In this document: one piece after another, positions 29,469-37,551 of the stretch
Numbering within the stretch: position 1 is the first letter of the stretch
Layout of the letters: each line of letters opens with the position of its first letter
Source: Streptomyces albogriseolus
GTDB taxonomy: Bacteria > Actinomycetota > Actinomycetes > Streptomycetales > Streptomycetaceae
Assembly: GCA_014650475.1 (NCBI GenBank)
Contig: BMVA01000012.1
Location: 1 to 64,000, forward strand
Reading direction: 5' to 3'
DNA: 64,000 nucleotides
Made by a program: the position numbers and the translations under genes
The notes under the pieces: model-generated
What the model was told of the DNA's origin: nothing
Seen by the model: the letters and a program-made list of their open reading frames with translations, nothing else
Databases searched by the model: none

Positions 29469-30767
29469 TCAGATCCGGTAGTGGCGCAGCGCCGGCACGG
29501 CGGCGGCCAGGGCCAGCATCACCACGACGACCAGGATCCCGCCGCCCGCGACGGCCGTGCGGGGGCCGAGGACGGACCCGGCGGCGCCGTGCAGGACGTC
29601 CGCGAGGCGGGGCCCTCCGGCCACGACGACGGTGAAGACGCCCTGCATGCGGCCGCGCATCTCGTCGGTGGCGGCGGACAGCAGGATCGCCCCGCGGAAC
29701 ACCATGGACACCATGTCGGCGACCCCGGCGAGGGCGAGGAACGCGACCGCGGGCCACAGGCTGTCGCTGAGCCCGAACCCGGCGACGGCCAGCCCCCACA
29801 CCACCACCGAGCCGATCACCATCCAGCCGTGCCGCCGCGCCCGGGAGAACGTGCCGGAGAACAGGCCGCCCAGCACCGCGCCGAGCGGGATCGCGGCGAA
29901 CAGCAGGCCCAGCGCGAAGCCCTCCCCGTAGGGGGCGTAGGTCTCGGAGGCGAGCTGCGGGAACAGGGCGCGGGGCATGCCGAGGACCATGGCGACGATG
30001 TCGGCGAGGAACGACAGCAGCAGCACCGCGTGCCCCGAGATGTAGCGGAAGCCCTCCAGGACGCCGCGCAGCCCGGCGCTCCCGGCCTTGGCGGGGGTGA
30101 GCGGCGGGAGGGCGGGCAGCCGGTACACCGCCCAGACGGTGACGCACAGCGCGAGGGCGTCGATCAGGTACAGCTCGGCCAGCCCGATCGCGGGGATGAG
30201 GGCGCCGGCGAGCAGCGGCCCGGCGATCTGGCCGGTCTGCATGACGGTGGAGCCCAGCGCGTTGGCGGCGGGCAGTTCGTCCGCGGGGACCAGGCGGGCG
30301 ACGGAGGCGCTGCGGGCGGGCGCGTTCAGTCCCCAGAAGGCCTGCTGCAGGGCGAGCAGCAGCATCAGCGTCCACACGGACCCCGGTCCGGCGACGGCCT
30401 GGACCCAGAACAGCAGCGAGGTGACCGCGATGCCGGTGTTGGTGAGCAGCAGCAGCTTGCGGCGGTCCATGCTGTCGGCGATCGCCCCGCCCCACAGGGC
30501 GAACACGATCAGCGGCAGCAGTCCGGCGAGGCTCGCGGCGCCGACCCAGGCGGAGGAGCCGGTGATGTCGTAGATCTGCTTGGGCACCGCGACGGCGGTG
30601 AGCTGGCTGCCGACCGCCGTGACCACGGTGGAGGCCCACAGCCTGCGGTAGGCGGGGCGGCGCAGCGGGCGGGTGTCCATGGCCCAGCGGCGCCGGCCGC
30701 GCGGTCCGCCCTTCTTCTGCTCCCCGTCGGCTGTCCGGGGCCCGGTACTGCTCTCGCTGGTGTCCAC
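29469..30767 (-). CDS. MFS transporter, EntS/multidrug-efflux-like
   Basis: A 432-residue major facilitator with about 12 predicted helices after a charged N-terminal stretch of 35 residues. LWASTVVTAVGSQLTAVAVPKQIYDITGSSAWVG opens the first helices and resembles the enterobactin exporter EntS/MefA-like subgroup. The loop between helices 2 and 3 reads WGGAIADSMDRRKLLL, the family G-X3-D-R-X-G/R-R motif. It starts at GTG 30767 behind AGGACGG. It is probably a drug or siderophore exporter; no substrate clue is present nearby. Confidence 0.9.
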   Translation of the reverse strand: MDTSESSTGPRTADGEQKKGGPRGRRRWAMDTRPLRRPAYRRLWASTVVTAVGSQLTAVAVPKQIYDITGSSAWVGAASLAGLLPLIVFALWGGAIADSMDRRKLLLLTNTGIAVTSLLFWVQAVAGPGSVWTLMLLLALQQAFWGLNAPARSASVARLVPADELPAANALGSTVMQTGQIAGPLLAGALIPAIGLAELYLIDALALCVTVWAVYRLPALPPLTPAKAGSAGLRGVLEGFRYISGHAVLLLSFLADIVAMVLGMPRALFPQLASETYAPYGEGFALGLLFAAIPLGAVLGGLFSGTFSRARRHGWMVIGSVVVWGLAVAGFGLSDSLWPAVAFLALAGVADMVSMVFRGAILLSAATDEMRGRMQGVFTVVVAGGPRLADVLHGAAGSVLGPRTAVAGGGILVVVVMLALAAAVPALRHYRI

Positions 30768-30838
30768 GACCGTCCTGGTTGGTGCTTACATCCACGTGGC
30801 CGGGACTCACTATGGCAGGCGCCGGGGGCGGCGCGTCC

Positions 30839-31459
30839 TCAGGCTCCCGCGATGAGCGTCACACCGAGGACGATCATCGTGGCGGCCACCAGGGCGTCCA
30901 GCACCCGCCAGGCGGCGGGGCGGGCCAGGAACCGGCCGAGGAGCCGCGCGCCGAAGCCGAGCGCGGCGAACCAGCAGAGGCTGGCCAGCACGGCCCCCGC
31001 GCCGAAGATCCAGCGCGCCGGGCCGTGGTCGGCGGCGACCGAGCCGACGAGGAACACCGTGTCCAGGTAGACGTGCGGGTTGAGCCAGGTCAGGGCGAGA
31101 CAGGTGAGCACGGCCCGGCGCCGCGACCCGGCCGCCGCGCCGCCCTCCGCCTCGAGGCCCGTGCCGGCCGGGCGGACCACCCTGCGCGCGGCCAGGGCGC
31201 CGTAGCCGAGCAGGAAGACGCCACCGATCCAGCCCACCACCGTCAGCGCCGCGGGCCACGCCACCACGAGCGCGCCGACGCCTCCGACGCCCAGGGCGAT
31301 GAGGACGGCGTCGGACAGGGCGCAGATGCCGACCACGGCGAGCACGGCGTCCCTGCGGATGCCCTGGCGCAGCACGAAGGCGTTCTGCGCGCCGATGGCG
31401 ACGATGAGGGACAGTCCGGTGCCGAAACCGGCGAAGGCGGGGGCGAAAGCGCTGGTCAT
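30839..31459 (-). CDS. lysE: LysE/ArgO-type basic amino acid exporter
   Basis: A 206-residue LysE-family exporter with six hydrophobic segments. GLSLIVAIGAQNAFVLRQGIR near the N-terminus and TWLNPHVYLDTVFLVGS are diagnostic for the LysE/ArgO subfamily of L-lysine and L-arginine exporters. No ribosome site precedes ATG 31459; instead a -10-like TAGCGT (31472-31467 on the minus strand) ends seven bases before the ATG, so the mRNA is probably leaderless. It is divergent from its likely LysR regulator. Confidence 0.93.
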   Translation of the reverse strand: MTSAFAPAFAGFGTGLSLIVAIGAQNAFVLRQGIRRDAVLAVVGICALSDAVLIALGVGGVGALVVAWPAALTVVGWIGGVFLLGYGALAARRVVRPAGTGLEAEGGAAAGSRRRAVLTCLALTWLNPHVYLDTVFLVGSVAADHGPARWIFGAGAVLASLCWFAALGFGARLLGRFLARPAAWRVLDALVAATMIVLGVTLIAGA

Positions 31460-31466
31460 GAGGAGG

Positions 31467-31472
31467 ACGCTA
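31467..31472 (-). promoter_or_regulatory. -10 element for a leaderless lysE transcript
   Basis: TAGCGT on the minus strand (31472-31467), seven bases before ATG 31459. The -35 region is poor (TACTGA at 16-base spacing), as expected for an activator-dependent LysR-type promoter. Confidence 0.4.
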
Positions 31473-31496
31473 GGCCGGACAGCCTCGTTCAGTACA

Positions 31497-31522
31497 GCTA
31501 AAGGTTGTTACGTACCCTTAGC
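31497..31522. promoter_or_regulatory. LysR-type operator between lysE and its regulator
   Basis: The interrupted inverted repeat GCTAAAGG (31497-31504) and CCCTTAGC (31515-31522), with one mismatch, spans the regulator's -10 (TACCCT, 31513-31518) and lies 25 bases upstream of the lysE -10. This is the expected site for an autoregulating LysG/ArgP protein. Confidence 0.55.
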
Positions 31523-31529
31523 CGGTGTG

Positions 31530-32426
31530 ATGGAGGACCTTCCGCTGGACCAGGTACGGACGCTGCTCGCGGTGGTCGACGAGGGGACGTTCGACGCGGC
31601 CGCCGCCGCGCTGCACGTGACGCCCTCGGCGGTGAGCCAGCGGGTCAAGTCGCTGGAGCAGCGCACCGGGAGGGTGCTGCTGCTGCGCACCCGCCCGGTG
31701 CGGCCCACCGAGTCCGGCGAGGTGCTGGTGCGGCTGGCCCGGCAGGTGGCCCGGCTGGAGCGGGACGCGTACGCGGAGCTGGGGCTGAGCGGCGCCGGGG
31801 AGCCGACGCGGGTGTCGATCGCGGTCAACGCGGACTCGCTCGCCACCTGGTTCCTGGACGCCCTGGTCCGGCTCCCGGCCCGGTCCCGGCTCTGCTTCGA
31901 GCTGCGCCGGGAGGACGAGTCGCACACGGCGGCGCTGCTGCGCGAGGGGACCGTGATGGCCGCGGTGACCTCCTCCCCCGACCCGGTGCCGGGCTGCTCG
32001 GTACGGCGCCTGGGGACGATGCGCTACCTGCCGGTGGCGCACCCGGAGTTCGCCGCGGAGCTGCTGGCGGAGCCGCTGGAGGAGTCGGTGGCGGCGGCGC
32101 CGGTGGTGGTCTTCGACCGGCGGGACGACTTCCAGGACGGGTTCGTGCGCCGGCTCACCGGGGGCCGCACGGGGGCGAGCACCCTGCGTCACTTCGTGCC
32201 GACGTCGGAAGGGTTCGCCGAGGCGGTGGCGGCGGGACTGGGCTGGGGCATGGTGCCGGAGGCGCAGGCGGTGCCGCTGCTGCGGGCGGGCCGGGTCACG
32301 GTGTTCGCCCCGGACCGGGCGGTCGACGCGCCCCTGTACTGGCAGCAGTGGAAGCTGGACTCCCCCGCCCTCGCGGCGGTCGCCGACGCGGTCACGGTGA
32401 CGGCGGCCCGGGCTCTGCACCCCTGA
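31530..32426 (+). CDS. lysG: LysR-family regulator, ArgP/LysG type
   Basis: A 298-residue LysR regulator of the ArgP/LysG/IciA subfamily. The N-terminal helix-turn-helix reads GTFDAAAAALHVTPSAVSQRVKSLEQRTGRVLLLR, followed by a linker helix and a substrate-binding domain. The family activates the divergent lysE gene when lysine or arginine accumulates. ATG 31530 or the adjacent GTG 31527 is the start; TACCCT at 31513-31518 is 7-8 bases away, so this mRNA is also probably leaderless. Its last 35 bases overlap the convergent TetR gene. Confidence 0.93.
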   Translation: MEDLPLDQVRTLLAVVDEGTFDAAAAALHVTPSAVSQRVKSLEQRTGRVLLLRTRPVRPTESGEVLVRLARQVARLERDAYAELGLSGAGEPTRVSIAVNADSLATWFLDALVRLPARSRLCFELRREDESHTAALLREGTVMAAVTSSPDPVPGCSVRRLGTMRYLPVAHPEFAAELLAEPLEESVAAAPVVVFDRRDDFQDGFVRRLTGGRTGASTLRHFVPTSEGFAEAVAAGLGWGMVPEAQAVPLLRAGRVTVFAPDRAVDAPLYWQQWKLDSPALAAVADAVTVTAARALHP

Positions 32427-33129
32427 CCCCGAGGCGGGCCAGCTCCCGCTCCGCGCTCGACAGCAGCATGTCGAGCACCGTGGGACAGGCGCTCTCGACC
32501 ATGCGGGCGGCGAGCAGCGGCGCGGTCTCGGCGATGCGCGGATGGGTGGCGGCGGGCAGCCGGGCGTAGGTCGAGCGCCACATGTCCTCGTCGGCCCGCC
32601 GCGCCGCGTCGGGCAGCGCCAGGGAGGCGGCGTCGAGGGCGGCGAACGCCAGCGTGGTGTCGATGAAGGCCTGGTAGACGCGGACGGCGCCGGCGGGCGG
32701 GAAGCCGGCGGTGCGCAGCACGTCCAGCACCGCCTCGTCGGCGGCCAGTTCGTTGGCCCGGCCGGAGACCCGGCTCGCGGTGAGGACCGCCGCCTGCGGG
32801 TGGGAGACGTAGGCGGCGTGGATGCGCAGACCCAGGGTCCGCAGGTCGTGACGCCACCGCCCGGTGCGGTGCCAGCCCTCCAGCGCCTGACCGATCAGCG
32901 CGTCGCCGATGGCGAGGGTCAGGTCGTCCATGCCGCGGAAGTACCGGTAGAGCGTGCTCGGGTCGCAGTCGAGGGCGAGTCCGAGGCGGCGGGCGGTGAG
33001 GCCCGCGCTGCCGTGCTCCCGCAGCAGCCGCAGCGCGGCCTCCACGATCAGCCGCTCCGACAGCACGACCCCGCTCCTGGTCGGCCTGCGGCGCCGCCGC
33101 CGCTCCTCGGGCACCACACGCTTGGCCAT
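32392..33129 (-). CDS. TetR/AcrR-family regulator
   Basis: A 245-residue TetR regulator. After a basic tail (EERRRRRRPTRSG) the helix-turn-helix reads GSAGLTARRLGLALDCDPSTLYRYFRGMDDL; the ligand domain is helical and the C-terminal 20 residues are Pro/Gly-rich. ATG 33129 follows GGGAGGAGCGGGG. It is divergent from the saccharopine-dehydrogenase-like gene with 141 bases between, the usual place for a TetR operator. Its 3' end overlaps the LysR gene by 35 bases on the opposite strand. Confidence 0.9.
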   Translation of the reverse strand: MAKRVVPEERRRRRRPTRSGVVLSERLIVEAALRLLREHGSAGLTARRLGLALDCDPSTLYRYFRGMDDLTLAIGDALIGQALEGWHRTGRWRHDLRTLGLRIHAAYVSHPQAAVLTASRVSGRANELAADEAVLDVLRTAGFPPAGAVRVYQAFIDTTLAFAALDAASLALPDAARRADEDMWRSTYARLPAATHPRIAETAPLLAARMVESACPTVLDMLLSSAERELARLGVRGAEPGPPSP

Positions 33130-33270
33130 GTCCCCGCTCCTCCCGCCCCTGCCGCCCTTATGCCAACGCCATTGACCTTACGTCCTGGCGCGGCGTTTCA
33201 TCACGTCAGGGGCCCCGCAGAACATTCCGGATCCAGGCGGATCCATGAGGAGGAAAGGGAGTGCTCCGTC

Positions 33271-34491
33271 ATGCGCGTACTGCTGGTGGGAGCGGGCGGT
33301 GTGGGGACCGCGGTCACGCGGATCGCGGCCCGGCGGCCGTTCTTCGAGCTGATGGTGGTGGCCGACTACGACCCGGCCCGGGCGGAGGCGGCCGTGGCGG
33401 CGCTCGGCGCGGACGGTGACCGGTTCCGCGCCGAGCGGGTCGACGCCGGCGACGAGGCGCAGGTGGCGGCGCTGCTGGAGCAGCACGGCTGCGACGTGCT
33501 GCTGAACGCCACCGACCCCCGTTTCGTGATGCCGCTGTTCCGCGCGGCGCGGGCGGGCGGCGCCGCCTATCTCGACATGGCGATGTCGCTGTCCCGCCCG
33601 CACGGCGAGCGGCCGTACGAGGAGTGCGGGGTGAAGCTGGGCGACGAGCAGTTCGCGCAGGCCGCCGCGTGGGAGGAGGCCGGGCTGCTGGCGCTGGTGG
33701 GCATGGGCGTGGAGCCGGGTCTGTCGGACGTGTTCGCCCGCTACGCGGCCGACGAACTGTTCGACGAGATCGAGGAGATCGGCGTCCGCGACGGCGCGGA
33801 CCTCACGGTGGACGGCTACGACTTCGCGCCGTCGTTCAACATCTGGACGACCATCGAGGAGTGCCTCAACCCGCCCGTGGTCTACGAGAAGGACCGCGGC
33901 TGGTTCACCACCGAACCCTTCAGCGAGCCCGAGGTGTTCGACTTCCCCGAGGGCATCGGCCCGGTGGAGTGCGTGAACGTGGAGCACGAGGAGGTGCTGC
34001 TGGTGCCCCGCTGGGTGGACGCCCGCCGGGTCACCTTCAAGTACGGCCTGGGCCGCGAGTTCACCGACACCCTCCGCACGCTGCACCTGCTGGGCCTGGA
34101 CCGCACCGAGCCGGTGACCGTGCCCGGCCCCGACGGGCCCGTGAAGGTGTCCCCGCGGGACGTCGTCGCGGCCTGCCTGCCCGACCCGGCGACCCTGGGC
34201 GACCGGATGCGGGGCAAGACCTGCGCGGGCACCTGGGTGCGCGGCACCAAGGACGGGGCGCCGCGCGAGGTGTACCTGTACCACGTGGTCGACAACCAGT
34301 GGTCGATGAGCGAGTACGGCTGCCAGGCGGTGGTGTGGCAGACGGCCGTCAACCCGGTGGTCGCCCTGGAGTTGCTGGCGGCCGGCGCCTGGTCCGGGGC
34401 GGGCGTGCTCGGCCCCGAGGCGTTCCCGGCCGGCCCCTTCCTGGACCTCCTCACCGCGTACGGATCGCCGTGGGGGCTGCGCGAGCAGTGA
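33271..34491 (+). CDS. Saccharopine dehydrogenase family protein
   Basis: A 406-residue NAD(P)-binding enzyme. MRVLLVGAGGVGTAVTRIAARR is the Rossmann motif and LLALVGMGVEPGLSDVFARY the conserved second block of the saccharopine-dehydrogenase/LYS9 fold. The length and motifs resemble the carboxynorspermidine/carboxyspermidine dehydrogenase branch used in alternative polyamine synthesis, as well as lysine-catabolic enzymes. A TetR gene is divergent, and lysE/lysG and a basic amino acid decarboxylase lie 2-6 kb upstream, so a role in lysine or polyamine metabolism is a fair hypothesis. ATG 33271 follows a GGAAAGGGAG site. Confidence 0.88.
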   Translation: MRVLLVGAGGVGTAVTRIAARRPFFELMVVADYDPARAEAAVAALGADGDRFRAERVDAGDEAQVAALLEQHGCDVLLNATDPRFVMPLFRAARAGGAAYLDMAMSLSRPHGERPYEECGVKLGDEQFAQAAAWEEAGLLALVGMGVEPGLSDVFARYAADELFDEIEEIGVRDGADLTVDGYDFAPSFNIWTTIEECLNPPVVYEKDRGWFTTEPFSEPEVFDFPEGIGPVECVNVEHEEVLLVPRWVDARRVTFKYGLGREFTDTLRTLHLLGLDRTEPVTVPGPDGPVKVSPRDVVAACLPDPATLGDRMRGKTCAGTWVRGTKDGAPREVYLYHVVDNQWSMSEYGCQAVVWQTAVNPVVALELLAAGAWSGAGVLGPEAFPAGPFLDLLTAYGSPWGLREQ

Positions 34492-34526
34492 CCGTTTCCC
34501 CGCGGATCGCGCTGTTTCACCCTGAC

Positions 34527-34565
34527 TTGACAGGTCACCCGAAAGGAAGCAAGGCATCCGAAAGG
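34527..34565 (+). promoter_or_regulatory. Consensus -35 and direct repeats upstream of the WhiB-like gene
   Basis: TTGACA (34527-34532) is a perfect vegetative -35; the -10 is unclear. CACCCGAAAGG (34536-34546) and CATCCGAAAGG (34555-34565) are direct repeats with a 19-bp period that would flank the start of transcription, possibly a regulator site. Confidence 0.35.
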
Positions 34566-34598
34566 GTGCGCACCGACTTCGGACGCAGGTGACTTTCG

Positions 34599-34856
34599 AT
34601 GGACAACTGGCGGCACAGCGCGGCCTGCCGGACCGAGGACCCCGAGCTGTTCTTCCCGATCGGCACCTCCGGGCCCGCCCTGTTGCAGACCGAGCAGGCC
34701 AAGGCGGTCTGCCGGCGCTGCCCCGTGCAGGAGCAGTGCCTGGAGTGGGCCCTGGAGACCGGGCAGTCCATCGGTGTGTGGGGCGGCACGAGCGAGACGG
34801 AACGCCGGGCGCTCAAGCGGCGCATCGCGGCCCGCCGTTCGTCGGGCAGGGCCTGA
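34599..34856 (+). CDS. WhiB-like iron-sulphur protein, WblE/WhiB1 type
   Basis: An 85-residue Wbl protein with the four cluster-binding cysteines Cys10, Cys38, Cys41 and Cys47 (CRRCPVQEQC) and the GVWGG turn before a basic C-terminal helix (ERRALKRRIAARR) that contacts DNA or sigma. Its body, AACRTEDPELFFPIGTSGPALLQ, is closest to the WblE/WhiB1 subgroup, which carries a nitric-oxide-sensitive 4Fe-4S cluster and binds region 4 of the principal sigma factor. It is monocistronic and convergent with the DUF6098 gene. Confidence 0.95.
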   Translation: MDNWRHSAACRTEDPELFFPIGTSGPALLQTEQAKAVCRRCPVQEQCLEWALETGQSIGVWGGTSETERRALKRRIAARRSSGRA

Positions 34857-34872
34857 CGGACGCGGCGGGCGG

Positions 34873-35322
34873 TCAGCGGGTGGCACGGCGCAGTGGCCCC
34901 CAGGGATTCTCCTGGCGGGCCACTTCCGTGTGCGCCTCCTCGATCACCGCGTCGGCGAGCCGGCAGATCGGGCGTACATCGGTGACCAGCGGCTCGTTGT
35001 CCGGGCCGCGCCCCGCCTCGCGCCCCTTGAGCACCCAGGGCCGGATGCCGGCGCCCTTCTCGCGCGGCAGGTGTTCGTAGTCGTACAGCCGGCGTGCCAC
35101 CCACAGGGCAGGCGACCGGTCCTGCCACCACTCCTCCACGTCGAGCGGGTTGGCGGACAGGCCGGGCATGGCCACGCCGGTGAGGTCGTCGATGCTGGAC
35201 ACGGCGTGCAGGTCGATCGCCGGTCCCCTGGACCAGCGGACGTACAGTCCCCGCTCGCGCTCCACCAGCGCGGTGAGTTCGGCGAGCGTGCCGACGACCG
35301 GCAGGTCGTCCGTGGCCTCCAT
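34873..35322 (-). CDS. DUF6098 family protein
   Basis: A 149-residue soluble protein of the DUF6098 type found in streptomycetes. Conserved stretches are GLYVRWSRGPAIDLHAVSSID and LPGLSANPLDVEEWW-like residues near the middle (PGLSANPLDVEEWWQDRS), followed by VARRLYDYEHLPREKGAGIRPWVL. The resemblance to toxin-immunity or ADP-ribosyl-type folds is only impressionistic. GGAGGTGA precedes ATG 35322. Function unknown. Confidence 0.85.
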   Translation of the reverse strand: MEATDDLPVVGTLAELTALVERERGLYVRWSRGPAIDLHAVSSIDDLTGVAMPGLSANPLDVEEWWQDRSPALWVARRLYDYEHLPREKGAGIRPWVLKGREAGRGPDNEPLVTDVRPICRLADAVIEEAHTEVARQENPWGPLRRATR

Positions 35323-35459
35323 CCGTCACCTCCGGCATCACGGTCGTCCCAGGCGGAGGGAGTACCCGCTCCCCCGGGGACGATTCAGCGGTCCCGCTCG
35401 TCGTGCCCGGTCCCGTGCGCCGCAGTAGGCTCGCAGCGACCGAGGCGGAAGGGGTCCCC

Positions 35460-35810
35460 ATGAGCGTGCGCGTGCGCCGTGTGTACGAACCGCCCGAGCC
35501 GGACGACGGGGTGCGGGTCCTCGTCGACCGGCTGTGGCCGCGCGGCCTGGCGAAGGACGCGGCCCGGGTCGACGAGTGGCCGAAGGGGCTGACCCCCTCC
35601 ACGGAGCTGCGCCGCTGGTACCACGCCGACGAGGGCTCCTTCGAGGAGTTCCGCGAGCGCTACGAGGCGGAGCTGGCCGCCCCGGAGGCGGCGGAACCGC
35701 TGGAGCGGGTGCGGGAGCTGGCCGGGAAGGGCCCGGTGACCCTGCTGACCGCCTCCAGGCAGCCGGACCGCAGTCACGCGGAGGTGCTGGCCCGGCTGCT
35801 CTCGGAGTGA
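35460..35810 (+). CDS. DUF488 family protein
   Basis: A 116-residue DUF488 protein (YeaO-like): VRVLVDRLWPRGLAKDAARVDEWPKGLTPSTELRRWY is the family signature, and VTLLTASRQPDRSHAEVLARLL closes the domain. ATG 35460 has GGAAGGGG upstream; the frame extends upstream to 35403 without similarity. The family is widespread but uncharacterised. It converges on the flavoprotein gene with 19 bases between them. Confidence 0.92.
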   Translation: MSVRVRRVYEPPEPDDGVRVLVDRLWPRGLAKDAARVDEWPKGLTPSTELRRWYHADEGSFEEFRERYEAELAAPEAAEPLERVRELAGKGPVTLLTASRQPDRSHAEVLARLLSE

Positions 35811-35829
35811 GGGGACGTACCGGCCGGCG

Positions 35830-37503
35830 CTACGCCGTCTGCGCGGCCGCCGCCCGGCCCGCCGCGCGGCCCGAGAAGAGGCAGCCGCCGAGGAAGGTGC
35901 CCTCCAGCGCGTTGTAGCCGTGGACGCCTCCGCCGCCGAAGCCCGCGACCTCGCCGGCCGCGTACAGCCCGTCGACCGGGCTGCCGTCGGCGCCCAGCGC
36001 GCGGGAGTCCAGGTCGGTCTGGATGCCGCCGAGCGTCTTGCGGGTGAGGATGTGCAGCTTGACGCCGATCAGCGGGCCCGCCGCCGGGTCGAGGATGCGG
36101 TGCGGGGTGGCGACCCGTCCGAGCCGGTCGCCGATGTAGCGGCGGGCGTTGCGGATGCCCTGCACCTGGGCGTCCTTGCTGTAGCTGTTGGCGAGCTGCC
36201 GGTCGCGCGCCTCGATCTGGCGCCGGAGGAGGGCCGCGTCGAGCAGCGGCTCGTCGGTGAGGGCGTTCATCCTCTCGACGAGTTCCTCGACGGTGGCGGC
36301 GGTGACGAAGTCCGCGCCCTTGCGCAGGAAGGCGTCGACCGGGCCGGGCGCGCCCTTGCCGAGGACGCGTTCCCGCAGGAACCCGGCGCGGTCCTTGGCG
36401 GTGATGTCCGGGTTCTGCTCGGAGCCGGAGAGCGCGAACTCCTTCTCGACGATCTTCTGGGTGAGGACGAACCAGGAGTGATCGTACGGGGCGATGTCCT
36501 CGGTGGTGCGCAGGTGCCTGAGCGTGCCGAGGGTGTCGTAGCCGGGCAGGCAGGGCTCGGGCAGCCGGCGGCCCAGCGCGTCGAACCACAGGGAGGAGGG
36601 GCCGGGCAGGATGCGGATGCCGTGGCCGGGCCAGATCGGGTCCCAGTTCCGGATGCCTTCGGTGTAGTGCCACATGCGGTCGCGGTTGACCAGCCGCACC
36701 CCCGCGCGGGCGCTGATGTCGAGCATCCGCCCGTCGACGTAGGCGGGGACGCCGGTGACCATCTCGCGCGGCGGGGTGCCCAGCCGCTCGGGCCAGTACT
36801 TCCGGACGATGTCGTGGTCGGCGCCGATGCCGCCGCTGGTGACGATCACGGCCTGGGCGGTCAGCTCGAACTCGCCGATCGCCTCGCGGCTGGAGGCGAC
36901 GCCGCGCGGCGCGTCGTCCTCGGCCAGCACGGTGCCGCGCACCCCGCGTGCGGCCCCGTTCTCCAGGACCAGTTCGTCGACGCGGTGGCGGTGGTGGAAG
37001 GTGAGCAGTCCGTCACGCTCGGCCTCCCGGGCGTACCGCGTGAAGGGGGCGACGACGCCGGTGCCGGTGCCCCAGGCGATGTGGAAGCGGGGCACGGAGT
37101 TGCCGTGGCCGCCGGCGCGCAGGTCGCCGCGCTCGGCCCAGCCGACGGTGGGCAGGAAGGTGATGCCGTGGCCGTCCAGCCAGGACCGCTTCTCCCCCGC
37201 CGCCCACTCGACGTAGGCGCGCGCCCAGCGCACCGCCCAGGAGTCCTCGTCGTCGGTCCGGTCGAAGGCGGCGCTGCCCTGCCAGTCGCTCCAGGCCAGC
37301 TCGAAGGAGTCCTTGACGCCGAGGCGGCGCTGCTCGGGCGACCCCACGAGGAACAGCCCGCCGAAGGACCAGTAGGCCTGGCCGCCGAGGTTGGCGGCGT
37401 TCTCCTGGTCGACCAGGGCGACCCTGCGCCCCTTGCTGGTCAGTTCATGGGCCGCGACGAGGCCCGCGAGGCCCGCTCCGACGACGATGACGTCGGCATC
37501 CAT
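35830..37503 (-). CDS. FAD-binding dehydrogenase, fumarate reductase/KstD-like
   Basis: A 557-residue flavoprotein. DVIVVGAGLAGLVAAHELTSKGRRVALVDQENAANLGG is the N-terminal FAD fold, and the C-terminal end GLYAAGEVAGFGGGGVHGYNALEGTFLGGCLFSGR completes FAD binding, as in fumarate-reductase/3-ketosteroid-dehydrogenase-like enzymes. The annotated start at 37503 has GGAAGGGAC upstream. A TetR gene ends 48 bases upstream in the same direction, so the pair is probably an autoregulated operon. The substrate, likely a small enone or steroid-like compound, is not identifiable. Confidence 0.88.
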   Translation of the reverse strand: MDADVIVVGAGLAGLVAAHELTSKGRRVALVDQENAANLGGQAYWSFGGLFLVGSPEQRRLGVKDSFELAWSDWQGSAAFDRTDDEDSWAVRWARAYVEWAAGEKRSWLDGHGITFLPTVGWAERGDLRAGGHGNSVPRFHIAWGTGTGVVAPFTRYAREAERDGLLTFHHRHRVDELVLENGAARGVRGTVLAEDDAPRGVASSREAIGEFELTAQAVIVTSGGIGADHDIVRKYWPERLGTPPREMVTGVPAYVDGRMLDISARAGVRLVNRDRMWHYTEGIRNWDPIWPGHGIRILPGPSSLWFDALGRRLPEPCLPGYDTLGTLRHLRTTEDIAPYDHSWFVLTQKIVEKEFALSGSEQNPDITAKDRAGFLRERVLGKGAPGPVDAFLRKGADFVTAATVEELVERMNALTDEPLLDAALLRRQIEARDRQLANSYSKDAQVQGIRNARRYIGDRLGRVATPHRILDPAAGPLIGVKLHILTRKTLGGIQTDLDSRALGADGSPVDGLYAAGEVAGFGGGGVHGYNALEGTFLGGCLFSGRAAGRAAAAQTA

Positions 37504-37551
37504 GGCGACCGTCCCTTCCTTCTGGCGTCCGGTGGCTGTCATCCGGGGACT

